64,000 bases of DNA from Spongilla lacustris. Its lineage: Eukaryota > Porifera > Demospongiae > Spongillida > Spongillidae. Below the pieces are notes generated by a model, which saw nothing but the letters and a program-made list of their open reading frames with translations, was not told the origin of the DNA and made no database searches. Where the stretch lies: contig OX442426.1 in assembly GCA_949361645.1 (NCBI GenBank), positions 3,282,673 to 3,346,672 on the forward strand. Reading direction: 5' to 3'. Below, one piece after another: positions 1 through 12,540 of the stretch. A program made the position numbers and the translations under genes. The stretch's first letter is position 1, and the number at the start of each line of letters is the position of its first letter.

Positions 1-2457
1 TACCGAATGCAAGTGGATTCAGTTTGCTGCAGGCAACATGTAGTGGTACAACTTTCACATCTGTGTCTGCCTGTACATGTAACACTGGATATACGAATGT
101 GATGAACAAGTCATGCCAATGTAAGTTAATATTAGTATTAGGTGTACTATCTTCATATTGATTTACAGTACTGGAGTGTTGTATGTATTTGCTGCTATTA
201 GGCAATGTGCAATGTACGTGTATCAAACTTAAGCTACATGTACTTCCTAGAGAATGGATTTTTGAGAAAAAATAAATTGGGGGGCGGGGGGAAGGGTTAA
301 TTCACTAAAACTAAACAATATAGATATGATATTTCAATCCCTTAATGAATGTGACTGAAATTGAGGGAATAAACGTCTTATTGGTTTTAAATTCTGAGCC
401 ATCACTATTGTGTCAAGGGAATTGGTGTTTTTGGCAGCCTGTTTGATATCAGCATTATTAAAGGTTATTTGTGTCACTTTAAAGTTGGACTAAACCATGC
501 TCCCAGCAATAAAGTGAACCCCCACTGAACATGTTCATGTAAGGTTTCACCAATAGCAAAGCATGATTTGAAGATCGCTGTTGTTTGTACAGAAGTTCTT
601 TCTTGCGATGTACAGATTATTAGCAGCCAAATTTTGTCATCAGTAAATCTGTGGGGCTTTGGTGGCTTAACCAGTTGTTTCCATTAGTTAAAAGGGTTAA
701 TATTCACATTTATCTGCTGGGTTCAGATAAAGTCAGACCTTATCCCAGAGTCTTCCGAAACATACATGTATTCAAAAGGCACTTGTTACCCAATGTAACG
801 TGTAAATGTACAAAACAGTTTTAGCTTTCTGAAGCTTCTAATCACATAAATGTTTGGTAAATATGTTTGAAGGTGTGTTTGCTTTCAGGAGCATAACACT
901 TTATCTAAATGTGTGTTACAGTACCGTCCACGAGAAAGTTAAAAAAACTCGCGCGCACCTCGCGTGTGACACGCGAGCGACTCGGGAGTAATTATGTTGC
1001 GCTCGCAAAATGCGTGTGCCTCGCGAGTGACACGCGTGTACGGGCAATTTGCGAGCGTACTATAGTTACACGCGTGTGCAAATGAATTACGTGTACATTA
1101 TAAAGGCAACAGCGGAAGAATTCTATTTCGAATGGTATGGTTTACTGTCCCTCTATTGCTTTTGCTGCATCAAATGACAATAACGTGTCTCGTTTTTTTT
1201 TTTAAAGTGACAATTTTAAATTACTGATTGCACATATATGATTACATTCATAGATGATGTGGTTATACCTGTGTCAACATTCTACTGTGCAGTTTGATCC
1301 TGCACACAGCTCTCCTTTAGCAGCAACCTTCTTTACTGGTACAAAATGCACCAACGCATGCGTATGAGTAACAAAGGACGAAATGCAATGAACAGTGCCA
1401 TTAATATAACTTTTCGAAACTGTACACAAGTTGCGCGAAGCATATTCTTTGCTACTTATCCGCGAAAATGGAATAGCTTACCGTCGCTAAGCTTGACCTT
1501 AAATACATTTTAACGAAGAGGTCCGCTTAGGATCACCTCTTTTATTACAGCTGTATACATGTATCCCGCTCGCGCGCATAACTTCTACACATTCGTAACG
1601 GTGCAACCGGTGTAAATTAAAGTGGTATAAACACATGCTAAAAAGTATGTGTACGGTGTTTGCAGCGTGTGCTTAATACGTGTACACGTTTATAACGTTA
1701 TCGCTGTCCAGATTATATAAATTAAAAACGGTTGCTAGGAACCATAAAGCACGCGTGTACTCGCGTGTGGGTACACGCGAGTGAATTGCGTGTGGTAAAC
1801 GAGGAGGCACTCGCCTGGGACATAAAACTACACGCGAGCAACTCGCGAGTTGCTCGCGTGTATTTTTAACTTTCTCGTGGACGGTACTGTATGTAACTTC
1901 TCACAATGAATGTTGGTTATTTATTCACTACTGTAAACATGTCTGGTTTTGTACATTCCCCTACAGCTATACCTGCACCATCTTCTACTACCTTACCACC
2001 CACGTCCTCATCCTCGTCACCTCCTGTGCCATCATCGTCTATTTTAATGGTCACCTCCTCTACAAAGATCTCCACCACCACACCTTCCACCACTTCCCTG
2101 GAAGCATCCTCTGCCACTGCTACCTCGTCATCTCCTGTATTGCCACCCTCCCCTACTGCGTCCACTTCCCCTCTGCCATCTGATGCTACAACTGCAGAAT
2201 CCTTCCCTCTGGCGGCAGCAATAGGAATAGCTGCGGGAGGAGCAGTCCTCGCCATTGTCATTCTGTGCATCGTCATCATCATTGTCTGCATCTGTCGCAT
2301 CCAAGTCAACAGGCAAGGCTTTTATGAGACTAACGAAGACAAAGTCACAGAGCCCACGATGCTCCGATATAGTGCTTCACTGCGTTCCCTTACCTCTCAG
2401 ACCGTGGTGCCCATCGATGGCCGTGCACCAGCAAAGGAGAACGAGTTCTATGTGTAG
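1..2457 (+). CDS. Mucin-like single-pass membrane protein (partial, last two exons)
   Basis: The visible coding exons are 1..120 and 1967..2457. The gene starts before the window. Exon 1..120 reads in frame 3 as a short Cys-rich module (C..G...T....C.CN.GY) and ends at a good donor, gtaagt at 121. The next exon follows a polypyrimidine-cag acceptor and joins in phase 1. It encodes about 85 residues rich in Ser, Thr and Pro (a probable O-glycosylated stalk), then one hydrophobic span (AIGIAAGGAVLAIVILCIVI), then a cytoplasmic tail of about 55 residues with a GFYETNED tyrosine motif. The C-terminus ENEFYV has hydrophobic residues at positions 0 and -2, as in class II PDZ ligands (inference). 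The organisation resembles the outer part of sponge receptor proteins, but there is no kinase here. The 1.8 kb intron holds an inverted-repeat transposon. The full ectodomain, and hence the function, is not visible. Confidence 0.7.
919..1889. mobile_element. Tc1/mariner-like non-autonomous TIR element
   Basis: The ends are inverted repeats of about 28 bases (CAGTACCGTCCACGAGAAAG at the left, its complement ending ACTG at the right), flanked on both sides by TA. TA duplication and a CAGT terminus are typical of Tc1/mariner elements. Just inside each end is a dense cluster of CpG-containing words (CGCGAG, ACGCGTGT, CACGCGAG) in both orientations. There is no transposase ORF. The element lies in the intron of the mucin-like gene. 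Confidence 0.65.
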
Positions 2458-3631
2458 GGCTGCTTGTATAGAGTATAGGATGGGGTTGTACAATCCTTAT
2501 AGCAGCACAAAGAGAGTCATGTCGTTTATGTAAAAGGACTTATTTTCAATCTGTACATTCAGTGGATTTTATGTTGTGTATAATTTTAACATGTCAACAT
2601 AACAGTTTTAAAAAGAGTTTTTTATTCAGTCGCAATTATTATTCTTCACGAGATGATTATGACGTCAGTTACAAACTTACATGTATCATTTGTTTGCAAC
2701 GATTAGACCAGAGATCTAGATAATCGTGCATGTTTATACGGATCTGATCTATTCCCAAAAACCTCCTCAATACAATTTGGTATTATTGCCATATTCACAT
2801 TGTACGTGATTATAACGCGTGGGTTTATCACATCCGTGTTCGGTTTATACAAATAAACCAGAGATAATATATATTTATATATTATCTCTGCATAAACGTT
2901 CGATTCGATCCGAATCGTTAATCAGAAATACGTTTTCGTATCATTACGCTATTCACCCCCCTAAATCCGCCCCTGAGCTGGGCGGGGACCCCCTCCATTA
3001 AATAATTAATCGTGGCCCCTTTTCTGAACAATTTGTTGACACAAAGACGTCATTACGCATAATTGACCATTAAAGAGCACTTTTAAAAATAGAGTTGCCC
3101 GAAGAACACGGCAATGCATATTCTGAGCGGTCAGGTGAGGTTCAAACATATTGCGTGTTGCGGATTCCTTATGTGCAATGATGTATGTATGTGTGTGTGT
3201 AATCAGAGATAATATATATATATATATAATCTCTGGTGTAACCAGAATTCGACAATATAACACACCATCCATATAGGTCTTCAATCAATGGCACATGTGT
3301 ATGTGTGTGTACCTATAATGTAAAACGTATCAGAAAGTACTGTACAGGAGTGTGCGATGCTAGCTACATGTACTATTAGTAGTCAAAGCATAGATGTTAG
3401 CATGCGTGCGCAGAATGCCACGCTATCTAGATTTTAAAACTATGTACGTGGCGCGCCCTCGATTATATGTATCAAATTTTTGGACGGGCCACTCTATATA
3501 AATGGCCAAATTCGGGGGGTTGACATGAGTTGGGCCTGGCCTCGATCGTAGTGTAAAAGGCAAACAAGAGCGAGCAGAACAAATGGCAATGCAGCATTGC
3601 TAATGTAAGACACTTTATAGCGCCATTTGCA

Positions 3632-3697
<66 letters not shown>

Positions 3698-4911
3698 GTT
3701 TTACTCGTTTGGCCACTTGGCTTGCTATATTTGTTTCTGTGCCAAAAAGTAGGGTCACTGCTGACCTTTAATGGCAGACCTATATAGTCTGGTGCTGACT
3801 CAGTCCATAGCAAGAGCTATTTTGGCAAGAAGTATGCCCCAATCATTTTGAGTAGATTATGTTTCTTTAGTTTAGCCATTTAATTCAGTACTTTGTAATA
3901 GTGTGTTTCACAAGTAAGTTACATGTATGATATGATTTAGTGTGTTCTTATAATGCATCCAGAATACAGAAGGTACACATATACATTGGTTTGTAGCACA
4001 TAACTACACTTATGATTATAAATTTATAAACATAGAAACAGTGCTGAAATTCATTCTGGCATGTATGGAAGCCCAGCCTCCATCTTCAATCTCCACCCTT
4101 CTCCATTTCACTCTACTGCCACAAATGCACAGATTTGTAGCACGAAGGACGGCAAAATAATAATTACTAGTTAATCATTATTATTTCAGCACAATGTCAG
4201 TCACATGTACTAGTATTTTTTAAAAATTTACGTAAATGTTTTAGCTCTAAAGTCCTCATATCGCATACGGACCTATTTTTATTTATACTTCTCTTCAATT
4301 GCAAAACGAAATCTTTGTTAGGCTGTTATTCAAAGATACCACATGTGAAAAGTTAACATTGCTAGAAATAATCTCCATCTCGTCTTCATTTTAATTCATG
4401 ATAGTTAGCTATTAATGGATTGATTAAACAATAAAAACTCCCCATCTTCTCTAGGAATTACCTTACTCCAAGATGAATGGTGGTGGAAATGTTAGCTATT
4501 TTATGTAAATTGGTATGCAACATTACTACAAAATATTCAACTAAACTTTTAATTTCATTACTCTATGTCAACTGGTTGAGTAGCAGCTGTTTGCACGGGA
4601 TAAAATAAACAGATGTAATGGTAAAACACAAAATTTTGTAACAGTTGCTTTTGGAAATAAGGAGATAATGCTATTATTGGAGTTGCCTCATTTGGTCTAA
4701 ATAGCTTATAAAGTTGTATTACAATTATTGGCAGCCCTGCTCATAAATGTTACCAAAAGCTGCTCGGAAGGGCCTGCCATAGCTATATTCAGTTAACTTT
4801 AGAGACTGGACATGTGTGCTAATTTTTATATGTATGCTGCTGTATTTTGCTTTGGTCTGTTGATGACAACTGTAGCTATCTCATCATTATGTTCTTGGCC
4901 ACATTTGCACA
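2458..4911. other. Intergenic stretch with short palindromes and a CA microsatellite
   Basis: No convincing exon was seen between the two plus-strand membrane-protein genes. At about 2859-2892 and 3203-3237 lie two short foldbacks of the form CAGAGATAATATATA ... TATATTATCTCTG. The same word also occurs near 14391. The rest is AT-rich and appears unique. Confidence 0.6.
3633..3696. repeat. (CA)n microsatellite
   Basis: About 32 uninterrupted CA dinucleotides. An ORF running through it encodes only a Cys-Val run and is not a gene. Confidence 0.95.
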
Positions 4912-7256
4912 ATGGTGTACTTTGCATTCACCTTCCTACAGGCCGTGGTTTTGTGCCTCTTTGTGTTTGGACAAGTCAGTGGTACTGCTCCTGGGGATGA
5001 AACGTGTTCCCTTCAGCCACATGCAACTAATGTAATTGTGCTAATGGATTCTTTCAACTATAATACCCTGCTTAATTCTGTGTGGACGACACAAAATTAT
5101 GATGGAAGCGGAGTTACGGTAAGGTTAATAATCATTTATCAGTGTGATGTATTCATCTGTGACCATAGTGGACCCCTGGTACTGGAGGTAATTGTCAAGC
5201 AACAGTGGTAGTGAGTTCTTCAGCTGCCAGTTCCAGTGGCTGGCTCTTCACTCAACTTATCAGCAAAAATGTTTCATCCAACGTGAATACCTACCCTATC
5301 AACATATCTCTCACAGTTACTGCAAGGTTCAATTGTGCTATAAAAGTATTGACAGTCTACAAATATGTACCTAGTACGTTAGGCTCAGCATACAATGACT
5401 CCAGTAAATACTCTATCATTGGCAACATCACTACTACCAGTACCTTGTCAGTGACATTCAGTCTTTCTTTCACTGTTCAGCCTGGTGAGAATTACTTCTA
5501 CGTTGCATTTCGTGGGAGTTGCCTTTTTCTTCAACGTGTTATCATCTACCGTTCCAGTGTCCAACCTCAACAAGTTGGCCTACTGATTTACCCGGAGGTC
5601 CCTGTACCTACATTTGGTTCAGCGAGTGTTACAGGGACATGTAGCCCGTACTCAGGGACAGTCAGTGGTAACCCTCCTATCTTGGTGGCATCATCGCAGG
5701 GCCAATGGGTAAATAATGGCGGAGAGCTGTGCTACTGTATGCCTGGGTATCAGTATAACCCTGTCAACAACGTGTGCACAGGTAAGGACCAGTCAGTCTG
5801 TAGTACCTAGATGAGTTAATAAGAAAAGTAATGACACATTTTTTTAAAATTTAAATCAATAGTTGAATTCTTGTTGCATAAATGCTCGTTACAAAACACT
5901 ATTTGAATTGTTTTAGATGTGCTTGTGAAGTCCTGGAATTGCTGTACTTCATTACTGATACAGTTTATTTAGCATACAGAACACTACACACTTAATAATC
6001 TCAGTCGGTATTCTATACATGTACCTTTTGCAAATGGAAACCTGCTATTATACAAAATAGTAACAATCCTAGTGACCTTTTACATTGCAAAGGCACTCTT
6101 ATATATTCTACAGTCATAGTGTTTTTTGTTTTTGCTCCATTGAGCATGCCTCGTGCATTGTACCACTAACCCACATGCTACCATTCTCAACTAACTGTTG
6201 GAATCTGTTAATTAGCTACTGTATGTTCTGAACCTCAAAAGAGAACCATAAAAATGAGTTAATAACACCAATTAGTTCTTTACACAGTTGTCTACTAACA
6301 TATGGCTGGAGGGTGGCAAATTGTAGTCTTGTACCACGTATAAGTTTCATTACACTCCTTCATGATATTATATATTCAATGTTGAATATCGATCATGATG
6401 CTTATGTCGTACATGTAACTAACCGGGGTTTTATGTTAAATCATTGTTAGCTAGAGAAATGTTTGGAGAAAAAAATTTGTCTGTGATTGATATTACATGT
6501 GGACTAATCCCGGCTTGATAGTTATGACATAAACATCATGCATGCTCGGTTTCTAATGTTCAATTAGAAGACATGGTTTTTAATCGATACAATACAGTGT
6601 ATTTGGAAGACTATGCTATTAAATACCAAATTACGACCAATATATATCTGACCTTGGCTGAAGCTATCCTTGATACTTAAGATCATTCACTGTGATAGTG
6701 ATCAGAATAGTATTTGCTTCATATGTGCCGAAAACCCAACTAATTACTTTAGATCTAGGACTGTAGCTTTTAAAAGCAGTGATATGGTATTCATTTTTTT
6801 GCTATTATGTGGTTCCGGAAGTTGACACAGTCAATGTATTGAAATACTTATGATGGGAGTGTGTGATCCTAAATCATTCTATTTATTGCCTTCTCCAGTG
6901 TGCACAGCGGGCACATTCAAATCAACGTTGTCCAACAATGACACTTGTCAGCAATGTCCTCTGAACAGCATGTCCTCTCAGCCGGGAGCATCAGTGTGCC
7001 CATGCAATTCTGGTTATCTTCGACCTCCCCTGCAGCCTGCACAGGATTGCATACGTAAGTGCAAATCATTATTACCAGCACACTGCTCTTGTTAACTGAA
7101 TATGGAGAATTATTGTTCTATGGTGAACACCACACAATTAAAAAATTGCCCATAACCATTCTAGTTTTTGTGGGCTACATAACCAGATATCTGCCCAGAT
7201 TAAAGCCAGTCAACAGAAGAGTGAACTGTATGCGTAGAAACATGTGTTCGTGTATT

Positions 7257-7341
<85 letters not shown>

Positions 7342-8875
7342 TTACGTTTTATGTTGTGTGTTTAGTGCAGCTGGTCAGCATGGATTCTCATTAATTGAGA
7401 TTGATTATCAAAGAGCTGAGATTTGCAGAAATGACCAGCTGATGTGCTGCACTGTAGCCTTTGACCTTCAGGAAAGTTCTAAATAGGGCTATTTAGGAGC
7501 ATTGCAAACAGAAAAAAAATTGTGTAAACAATGCAGCGTGTAAGGAGAGGCTTTCACAATGGTGGTTCTGGTGGCCGAGATACATGTATTGTTCACAATC
7601 TGGAGGTCCATTCTAAGAAGCTGTGTCTATACGCATAATTCTTGATGCATACTAACCTTCTAGAGGGGTGAATATGATTATACCCACTAATACTATTGCA
7701 ACTGGAGGCTGCTACATGTTCGACTTTGTGCACATTATAGCTAGAACTAATTGGTAATAGATTAACTTGAATGGCAAATTTTTTTAATACTGCTACATCC
7801 CATGTACATGTATTTGTTTTTTTTTGTCCTCAACACAATGTTGTTCTGGTTTGTGTCTCTTGTCCTTTGTGGTACATTCTCCTGCTTTGGTGTAGTTATA
7901 AGTATATACTCTTGTACTTGCACCTATTAATAACTTTCCTTCCTCAAACAGAACCACCATCATCACCGCAGGTGTATTCTTCAAATACAGTGTACACTAC
8001 CACCAACTCCATAGCACCATGTTGGCTTTCTCCTTCCAATGCTGGAGGCAGTCCACAAGGCCTCTACTACAACATCTACATTCAGGACCTTGGTACACAA
8101 AGCAATCAGTGTCTGGCAAAGGTCAACAGCAGCAATAGTAATGCAGTGGGAGCCATTTGTTCGACTGTTAGTGGTTTAAAATCCTCCACACTCTATGCGG
8201 TGTATGTGGTAGCTGCCAATGCAGCCACAGTTGATCCAGATACTGTGTGCAATATAACTGTACTTGATGGGCGCTACCTGGCAGTTGTCACTGAAACCCA
8301 AAGTGGTGCAATAAGTGCACAAACAAGTGCAAACAGTAAGTGCTGCAGTAAGACCTGTAGCTCTGTTTTAATATCTTCTATCTGCCAGTCTTGTAGTTTT
8401 TGTTTCATGCATGCACATAAAACATTCATTTACATTGTACGTGCATAAAACTTTTTTCTACTACATACATGTATACCAAACAATGGTTGTATCATCGCAT
8501 ATTTGTTCTTAAATATTTACTGCTCATTTCTAGTGTGGTTTGTAATCTCTTAAATGTGATATTCTTGGTCCATTGTTCAGTGTGCATTTCCACAATCATA
8601 GTGCTTATTCTATTTTAGTGTTGCATATGTTTAAAACACATTTTTTGGAACGTGCATATTTATTGGGATCCACTCTGATTTGAAGTGGCAAATTTTTTAA
8701 ATTATGTACTTTCTATTTAGTCAATACAGCGGCTGCAGTAAGCATCACCTTTTTCATCACATTCATTGTGGCTGTGGTGGCTGTTGTTGTAGCCATATTG
8801 GTCACATGGATTATCACCAGGAAGGTGCCACATGAGAAGGAGTTCAACCTTCAGAGCAACACAAGTTACAAGTGA
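4912..8875 (+). CDS. Receptor-like protein: signal peptide, Cys-rich module, FN3, TM, short tail
   Basis: Five exons join in phase at GT..AG sites: 4912..5118, 5169..5781, 6899..7054, 7952..8335 and 8721..8875 (504 aa). Intron 1 is only 50 bases. Residues 1-24 (MVYFAFTFLQAVVLCLFVFG) are a signal peptide. Residues about 25-270 are an unrecognised extracellular region. Exon 3 is an ephrin-receptor-like Cys-rich module (CTAGTF...CQQCP...C.CNSGY). Exon 4 is a fibronectin type III-like domain. Exon 5 gives a TM helix (FFITFIVAVVAVVVAILVTW), a basic stop-transfer (RK) and a tail of about 18 residues. Sponges have many receptor tyrosine kinases with such ectodomains; this protein stops right after the membrane and has no kinase, so it could be a decoy, co-receptor or adhesion protein (inference). 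The start is the ATG that opens the signal peptide. Exons 4 and 5 are duplicated downstream as pseudogenes. Confidence 0.8.
7260..7341. repeat. (TG)n microsatellite
   Basis: About 40 TG units inside intron 3 of the receptor-like gene. Confidence 0.95.
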
Positions 8876-9026
8876 AGCAATGTTTACTGACCCAAATGCC
8901 CATGAATCTCCTCAGTCACAACTTCACTTGTAGTTAGAGATACATGTACATGTAGTTCTCATTTTTGAATGCCACATTTCATTTTTTATATGTGTCTGCT
9001 ATTTGGAGAAAAAAAATACATTGATA

Positions 9027-9111
<85 letters not shown>

Positions 9112-9645
9112 TGTGTATTGCAATCAGTAACTGATCATATTTAACCTGAGTGTTTTTCTTGCATGCAAGTTATAAATTTTATGTAGACCCTCCCTATCTA
9201 TGCAATGTTTTGGCAATCAGAATGTTTCAGGGCTCAGGATATGCTCAACTGAGTTCACTGAGGTTATGATAAAAAATATGGAAATTTTAATTACATGTAG
9301 TTATATTTTTAAAACTGTACACTATAGGGTATGCAAATGTACAGTAAGTTTGCATGCTCATATGAATGGGGAAAACACATGGGGAAACTAGCATGTCCAA
9401 AATAGACAATGATGCTAAAAGGGTGGCAAATATATATATGGAATTACTCGTTTCTGTCTCTTGTTCATTGTGGTACATTCTCGATCCTCTTAGTACTGCT
9501 TTAGTGTAGTTATGTATAGCACCTGCCACTAGGATGCATATAGTTAAGTAATTATGGGAATTGGATGTCCAATACTTTGCCATGATGGTGTACACTGATA
9601 TACTCTCGTACTTGCACCTATTAATAATTTTCATTCCTCAAACAG
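8876..9645. other. 3' flank of the receptor-like gene with a (GT)n tract
   Basis: A long GT microsatellite occupies about 9029-9117. The remainder is AT-rich. From about 9590 it resembles the sequence upstream of the FN3 exon at 7952, marking the start of the duplicated segment. No gene was seen. Confidence 0.6.
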
Positions 9646-10535
9646 AACCAAGTTATCATCACCGCAGGTGTATTCTTCATATACAGTGTACACTACCACC
9701 AACTCCATAACACCATGTTGGCTTTCTCCTTCCAATGCTGGAGGCAGTCCGCAAGGCCTCTACTACAACATCTACATTCAGGACCTTGGTACACAAAGCA
9801 ATCAGTGTCTGGCAAAGGTCAACAGCAGCAATAGTAATGCAGTGGGAGCCATTTGTTCGACTGTTAGTGGTTTAAAATCCTCCACACTCTATGCGGTGTA
9901 TGTGGTAGCTGCCAATGCAGCCACAGTTGATCCAGATACTGTGTGCAATATAACAGTCCTTGATGGGCGCTAGTCACTCAAACCCAAAGTGGTGCAATAA
10001 GTGCACAAACAAGTGCAAACAGTAAGTGCTGCAGTAAGACCTGTATCTTTCTTCTTTCTGATAGTCTTGTGGTTTTTTTGTTGTTTTATGCATGCACATT
10101 TAAGTGCATAAAACTTTTTTTCTACTACATTAGTATCATCGCATATTTGTTCTTAACTATTTATTGCTCATTTCTAGTGTGGTTTGTAATCTCCTAAATG
10201 TGATATTCTTGGTCCATTCTTCAGTGTGCATTTCCACAATCATAGTGCTTATTCTATTTTAGTGTTGCATATTAACACACATTCTTTGGAACGTGCATAT
10301 TTATTGGGATCCACTCTGATTTAAAGTGCCAATATTTACTTTCTATTTAGTCAATACAGCTGCTGCAGTTAGCATCACATTTTTCATCACATTCATTGTG
10401 GCTGTGGTGGCTGTTGTTGTAGCCATATTGGTCACATGGATTATCACCAGGAAGGTGCCACATGAGAAGGAGTTCAAGAGAACAACACAAGTTACAAGTG
10501 AAACAAAGTTTACTGACACAAATGCCTATTCATGA
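9646..10535 (+). pseudogene. Tandem duplicate of the FN3 and TM exons (decayed)
   Basis: A partial copy of the preceding receptor-like gene holding only its last two exons: the FN3-like exon (9646..10021) and the TM exon (10351..10535). Nucleotide identity to the parent is very high by eye, including the intron and upstream sequence, so the duplication is recent. Relative to the parent, the FN3 exon has a two-base insertion just after the acceptor, and a 10-base deletion after DGR that creates an immediate TAG. The 5' exons (signal peptide, ectodomain, Cys-rich) are absent. The TM exon is still open, but a changed tail reads on for about 21 residues (EFKRTTQVTSETKF...) before a stop. It could be spliced into read-through transcripts of the upstream gene as an alternative 3' end. 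As a stand-alone gene it is dead. Confidence 0.75.
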
Positions 10536-11100
10536 ATCTCCTCAGTCACAACTTCACTCGTCGTTATAGAGATTGTTGAATACTTGGTATTTGGATAAAA
10601 ATACATTGATGTGTGTGTGTGTGTGTGTGTTTGTGTGTATATATAGAAGTAACTCACTGTAACTGTATAACTGATTATATTAAACCTGAGAGTGTTTTTG
10701 CATGCATGCTTGGACCAATAATTGATTCCAATTATTATCTGATCCCAACATCCGCCTGCATGCACTTATCTGCTCTGCAGGCTCCACACATCTTATGTTA
10801 TACACATTAAACATGATGCTTGCACAACAGCAGCAGCAGCATCTAGATACTAGGACTATTTCGTTGTTCCTTATTATTAGACCCTTGTTTCCTTCCTTGT
10901 TACACCACTATTGCCTTCAAATTCTATATACCACCAGCTTTCTCATAGAGAAGTTTTTATTTACTTGTTTTGTCTTAAATTTTAAGAGGTATTTCTGTGG
11001 AAGCTATCACAGCCTCACCCATCCACCAAAGGGTACTGTCAAAGAAACTAGAGGACCACCAGTTCTCAATGTTGTTGGAAACATCATCCATCACCTGCCG
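10536..11100. other. Non-coding stretch with a TG tract and a repeat-family fragment
   Basis: A short interrupted TG tract lies at about 10610-10640. Around 10880-10970 is a fragment of the foldback repeat family seen again at 33344-33628, 48556-48823 and 49380 (shared words such as CTTGTTTCCTTCCTT and TATACCACCA). No gene was seen. Confidence 0.5.
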
Positions 11101-11860
11101 ACAAGGCTAGGCTGCTCTCTGAGTCAGCACCTCATGCTGCATCCTGGCTACTAGTCACACCTTCTCCTTGTCTTGATGTGCACCTTGACCCAAATGAGCT
11201 GCAACTTTCGATCCAATGGTGGCTAGGGATGGACATGGCTAGAGGTCCCTCATGTTCTTTGTGCCCTGGCATAGCTCTTGACCGCGCCTAGGCAACAACG
11301 CTTCTACCTGTAAACGGGGCAGTGATCGATGTCATAACCTACCACAACCATCTGTGTAATGTTCTTGTGGAATTCTGCCATTGTGCCGATCTAGGAGTGA
11401 GAGTTGAGTCGGGTAGTGGCCTTACACCAGACCTAAGCCATACCCGGCCAGCAGATGTACTTGTCCTCAATTGGGAGAGAGGGAAACATGCAGCCCTTGA
11501 CATCACTGTGACCTCTCCCTTAATCCCTTCCATCCTAACAGCAGCAAGCTTGTCTGAAGGGGCTGCAGCAGAGGAGGCAGAGGCCAGGAAGCATGGAGCA
11601 AATGACCCCAAGTGTTCAGAGCTGGGTTGGGTGTGTATCCCTTATGCGGTGGAGACCTATGGAAACTGGGGAAAGGAAGCCCAAACCACCTTCCTTCTCC
11701 CGCCTGGCCTCTCACCTAGCCATCACCACTTCCTCCTACAAAGGTAAGGTGCTCACAGAGCTGTACTGCAGGCTGAACTTTACCCTGGTCAGGGCAGTGG
11801 CTAGGGCCTTACTGGCAAGGTGTGCACCCTCCCTTGGCCTCATGGACATCCCTTGAACAT
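11101..11860 (+). mobile_element. Degenerate retroelement-like ORF fragment (Zn-knuckle + REL-nuclease-like), copy a
   Basis: Conceptual translation with frameshifts gives, in order: a CSLCPG..LD zinc-knuckle-like start, a short H-rich helix region, VESGSGL, then RPADVLVLNWERG...ALDITVTSPL, then RKHGANDPKCSELGWVC and YGNWG, then a helical end. The order of knuckle, RHN-like motif and PAD...D resembles the C-terminal CCHC plus restriction-endonuclease-like module of R2/CRE-type non-LTR retrotransposons (family-level inference). Seven diverged copies lie in this window, which argues for a mobile source. No reverse-transcriptase domain is present here, and the frame is broken. Confidence 0.5.
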
Positions 11861-12159
11861 TGTTATGTATTGTAACGTATATGTATATACTATAATTGAA
11901 CTAGTTAATGATTTAATGTATTGTGTATATACATACATGTAGCATAATTATGAAGTAACTTATATATAGAATTTAACTTTGTAATAAAATATATATAATG
12001 CATGATACACACAACACTTGCTATATATAAAACACACTACAGTTATAATTATTGATTCAAAACACTATAATTGCACCATAATAACACCTAAATAATAGCT
12101 AATTATTAAGCAGACTACTGCAAAGTACCTAAGCCTAACTAACATTTCAGACATATAGG
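11861..12159. other. AT-rich spacer between two nuclease-like fragments
   Basis: About 300 bases of AT-rich sequence with many TATA words, between convergent repeat fragments. No gene was seen. Confidence 0.5.
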
Positions 12160-12540
12160 CTACTCAAATGAATGTGGCAGGCTTCTTGACAAAATAGCTC
12201 TTGCTATGCTACGAGTTAGCACCAGACTAAGTCTGCCAAAAAGATCAGCAGTGACCTTACTTTTCGGCAGAGAAACACAGATGGCAAGCCGAGTGGCCAG
12301 ACGGATAAAAGTGGAGTGTGCTTCTCTGCCCCAGTTGCCATACGTCTCAACAGCCAGAGGAACACACACCCAACCTAGTTCCTGGCACTTAGGATCATTG
12401 GCAATGTGCTTGCGCTGCTCGCTAGCAGCAGCTGCAGCACCCACAGTCATACCTGCCTCATTCAGCACAGCAGGGGTGAGTGGTGAGGCTACAGTGACAT
12501 CCCACGCAGCTGGTCTTCCTCTCTCCCAGTCTGCTACCAA
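12160..12540 (-). mobile_element. REL-nuclease-like retroelement fragment, copy b
   Basis: An open minus-strand stretch of 126 codons, the cleanest C-terminal part of the family. It reads VADWERGRPAAWDVTVASPL, then RKHIANDPKCQELGWVCV, ETYGNWGREAHSTF and a final SIARAIL block. It begins internally, at the position of the RPAD motif; the knuckle and upstream part are missing. It is oriented opposite to copy a, so the pair is tail to tail. Confidence 0.5.

Noticed and set aside
1917..2309. Acidic ORF opposite the mucin-like exon
   Set aside because: It is the antisense of the Ser/Thr/Pro-rich exon, whose in-phase splice join and TM segment support the plus strand.
3472..3813. ORF with a long Cys-Val run on the minus strand
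   Set aside because: It is the translation of a CA microsatellite with no domain or splice support. The same applies to TG-tract ORFs near 7059-7486.
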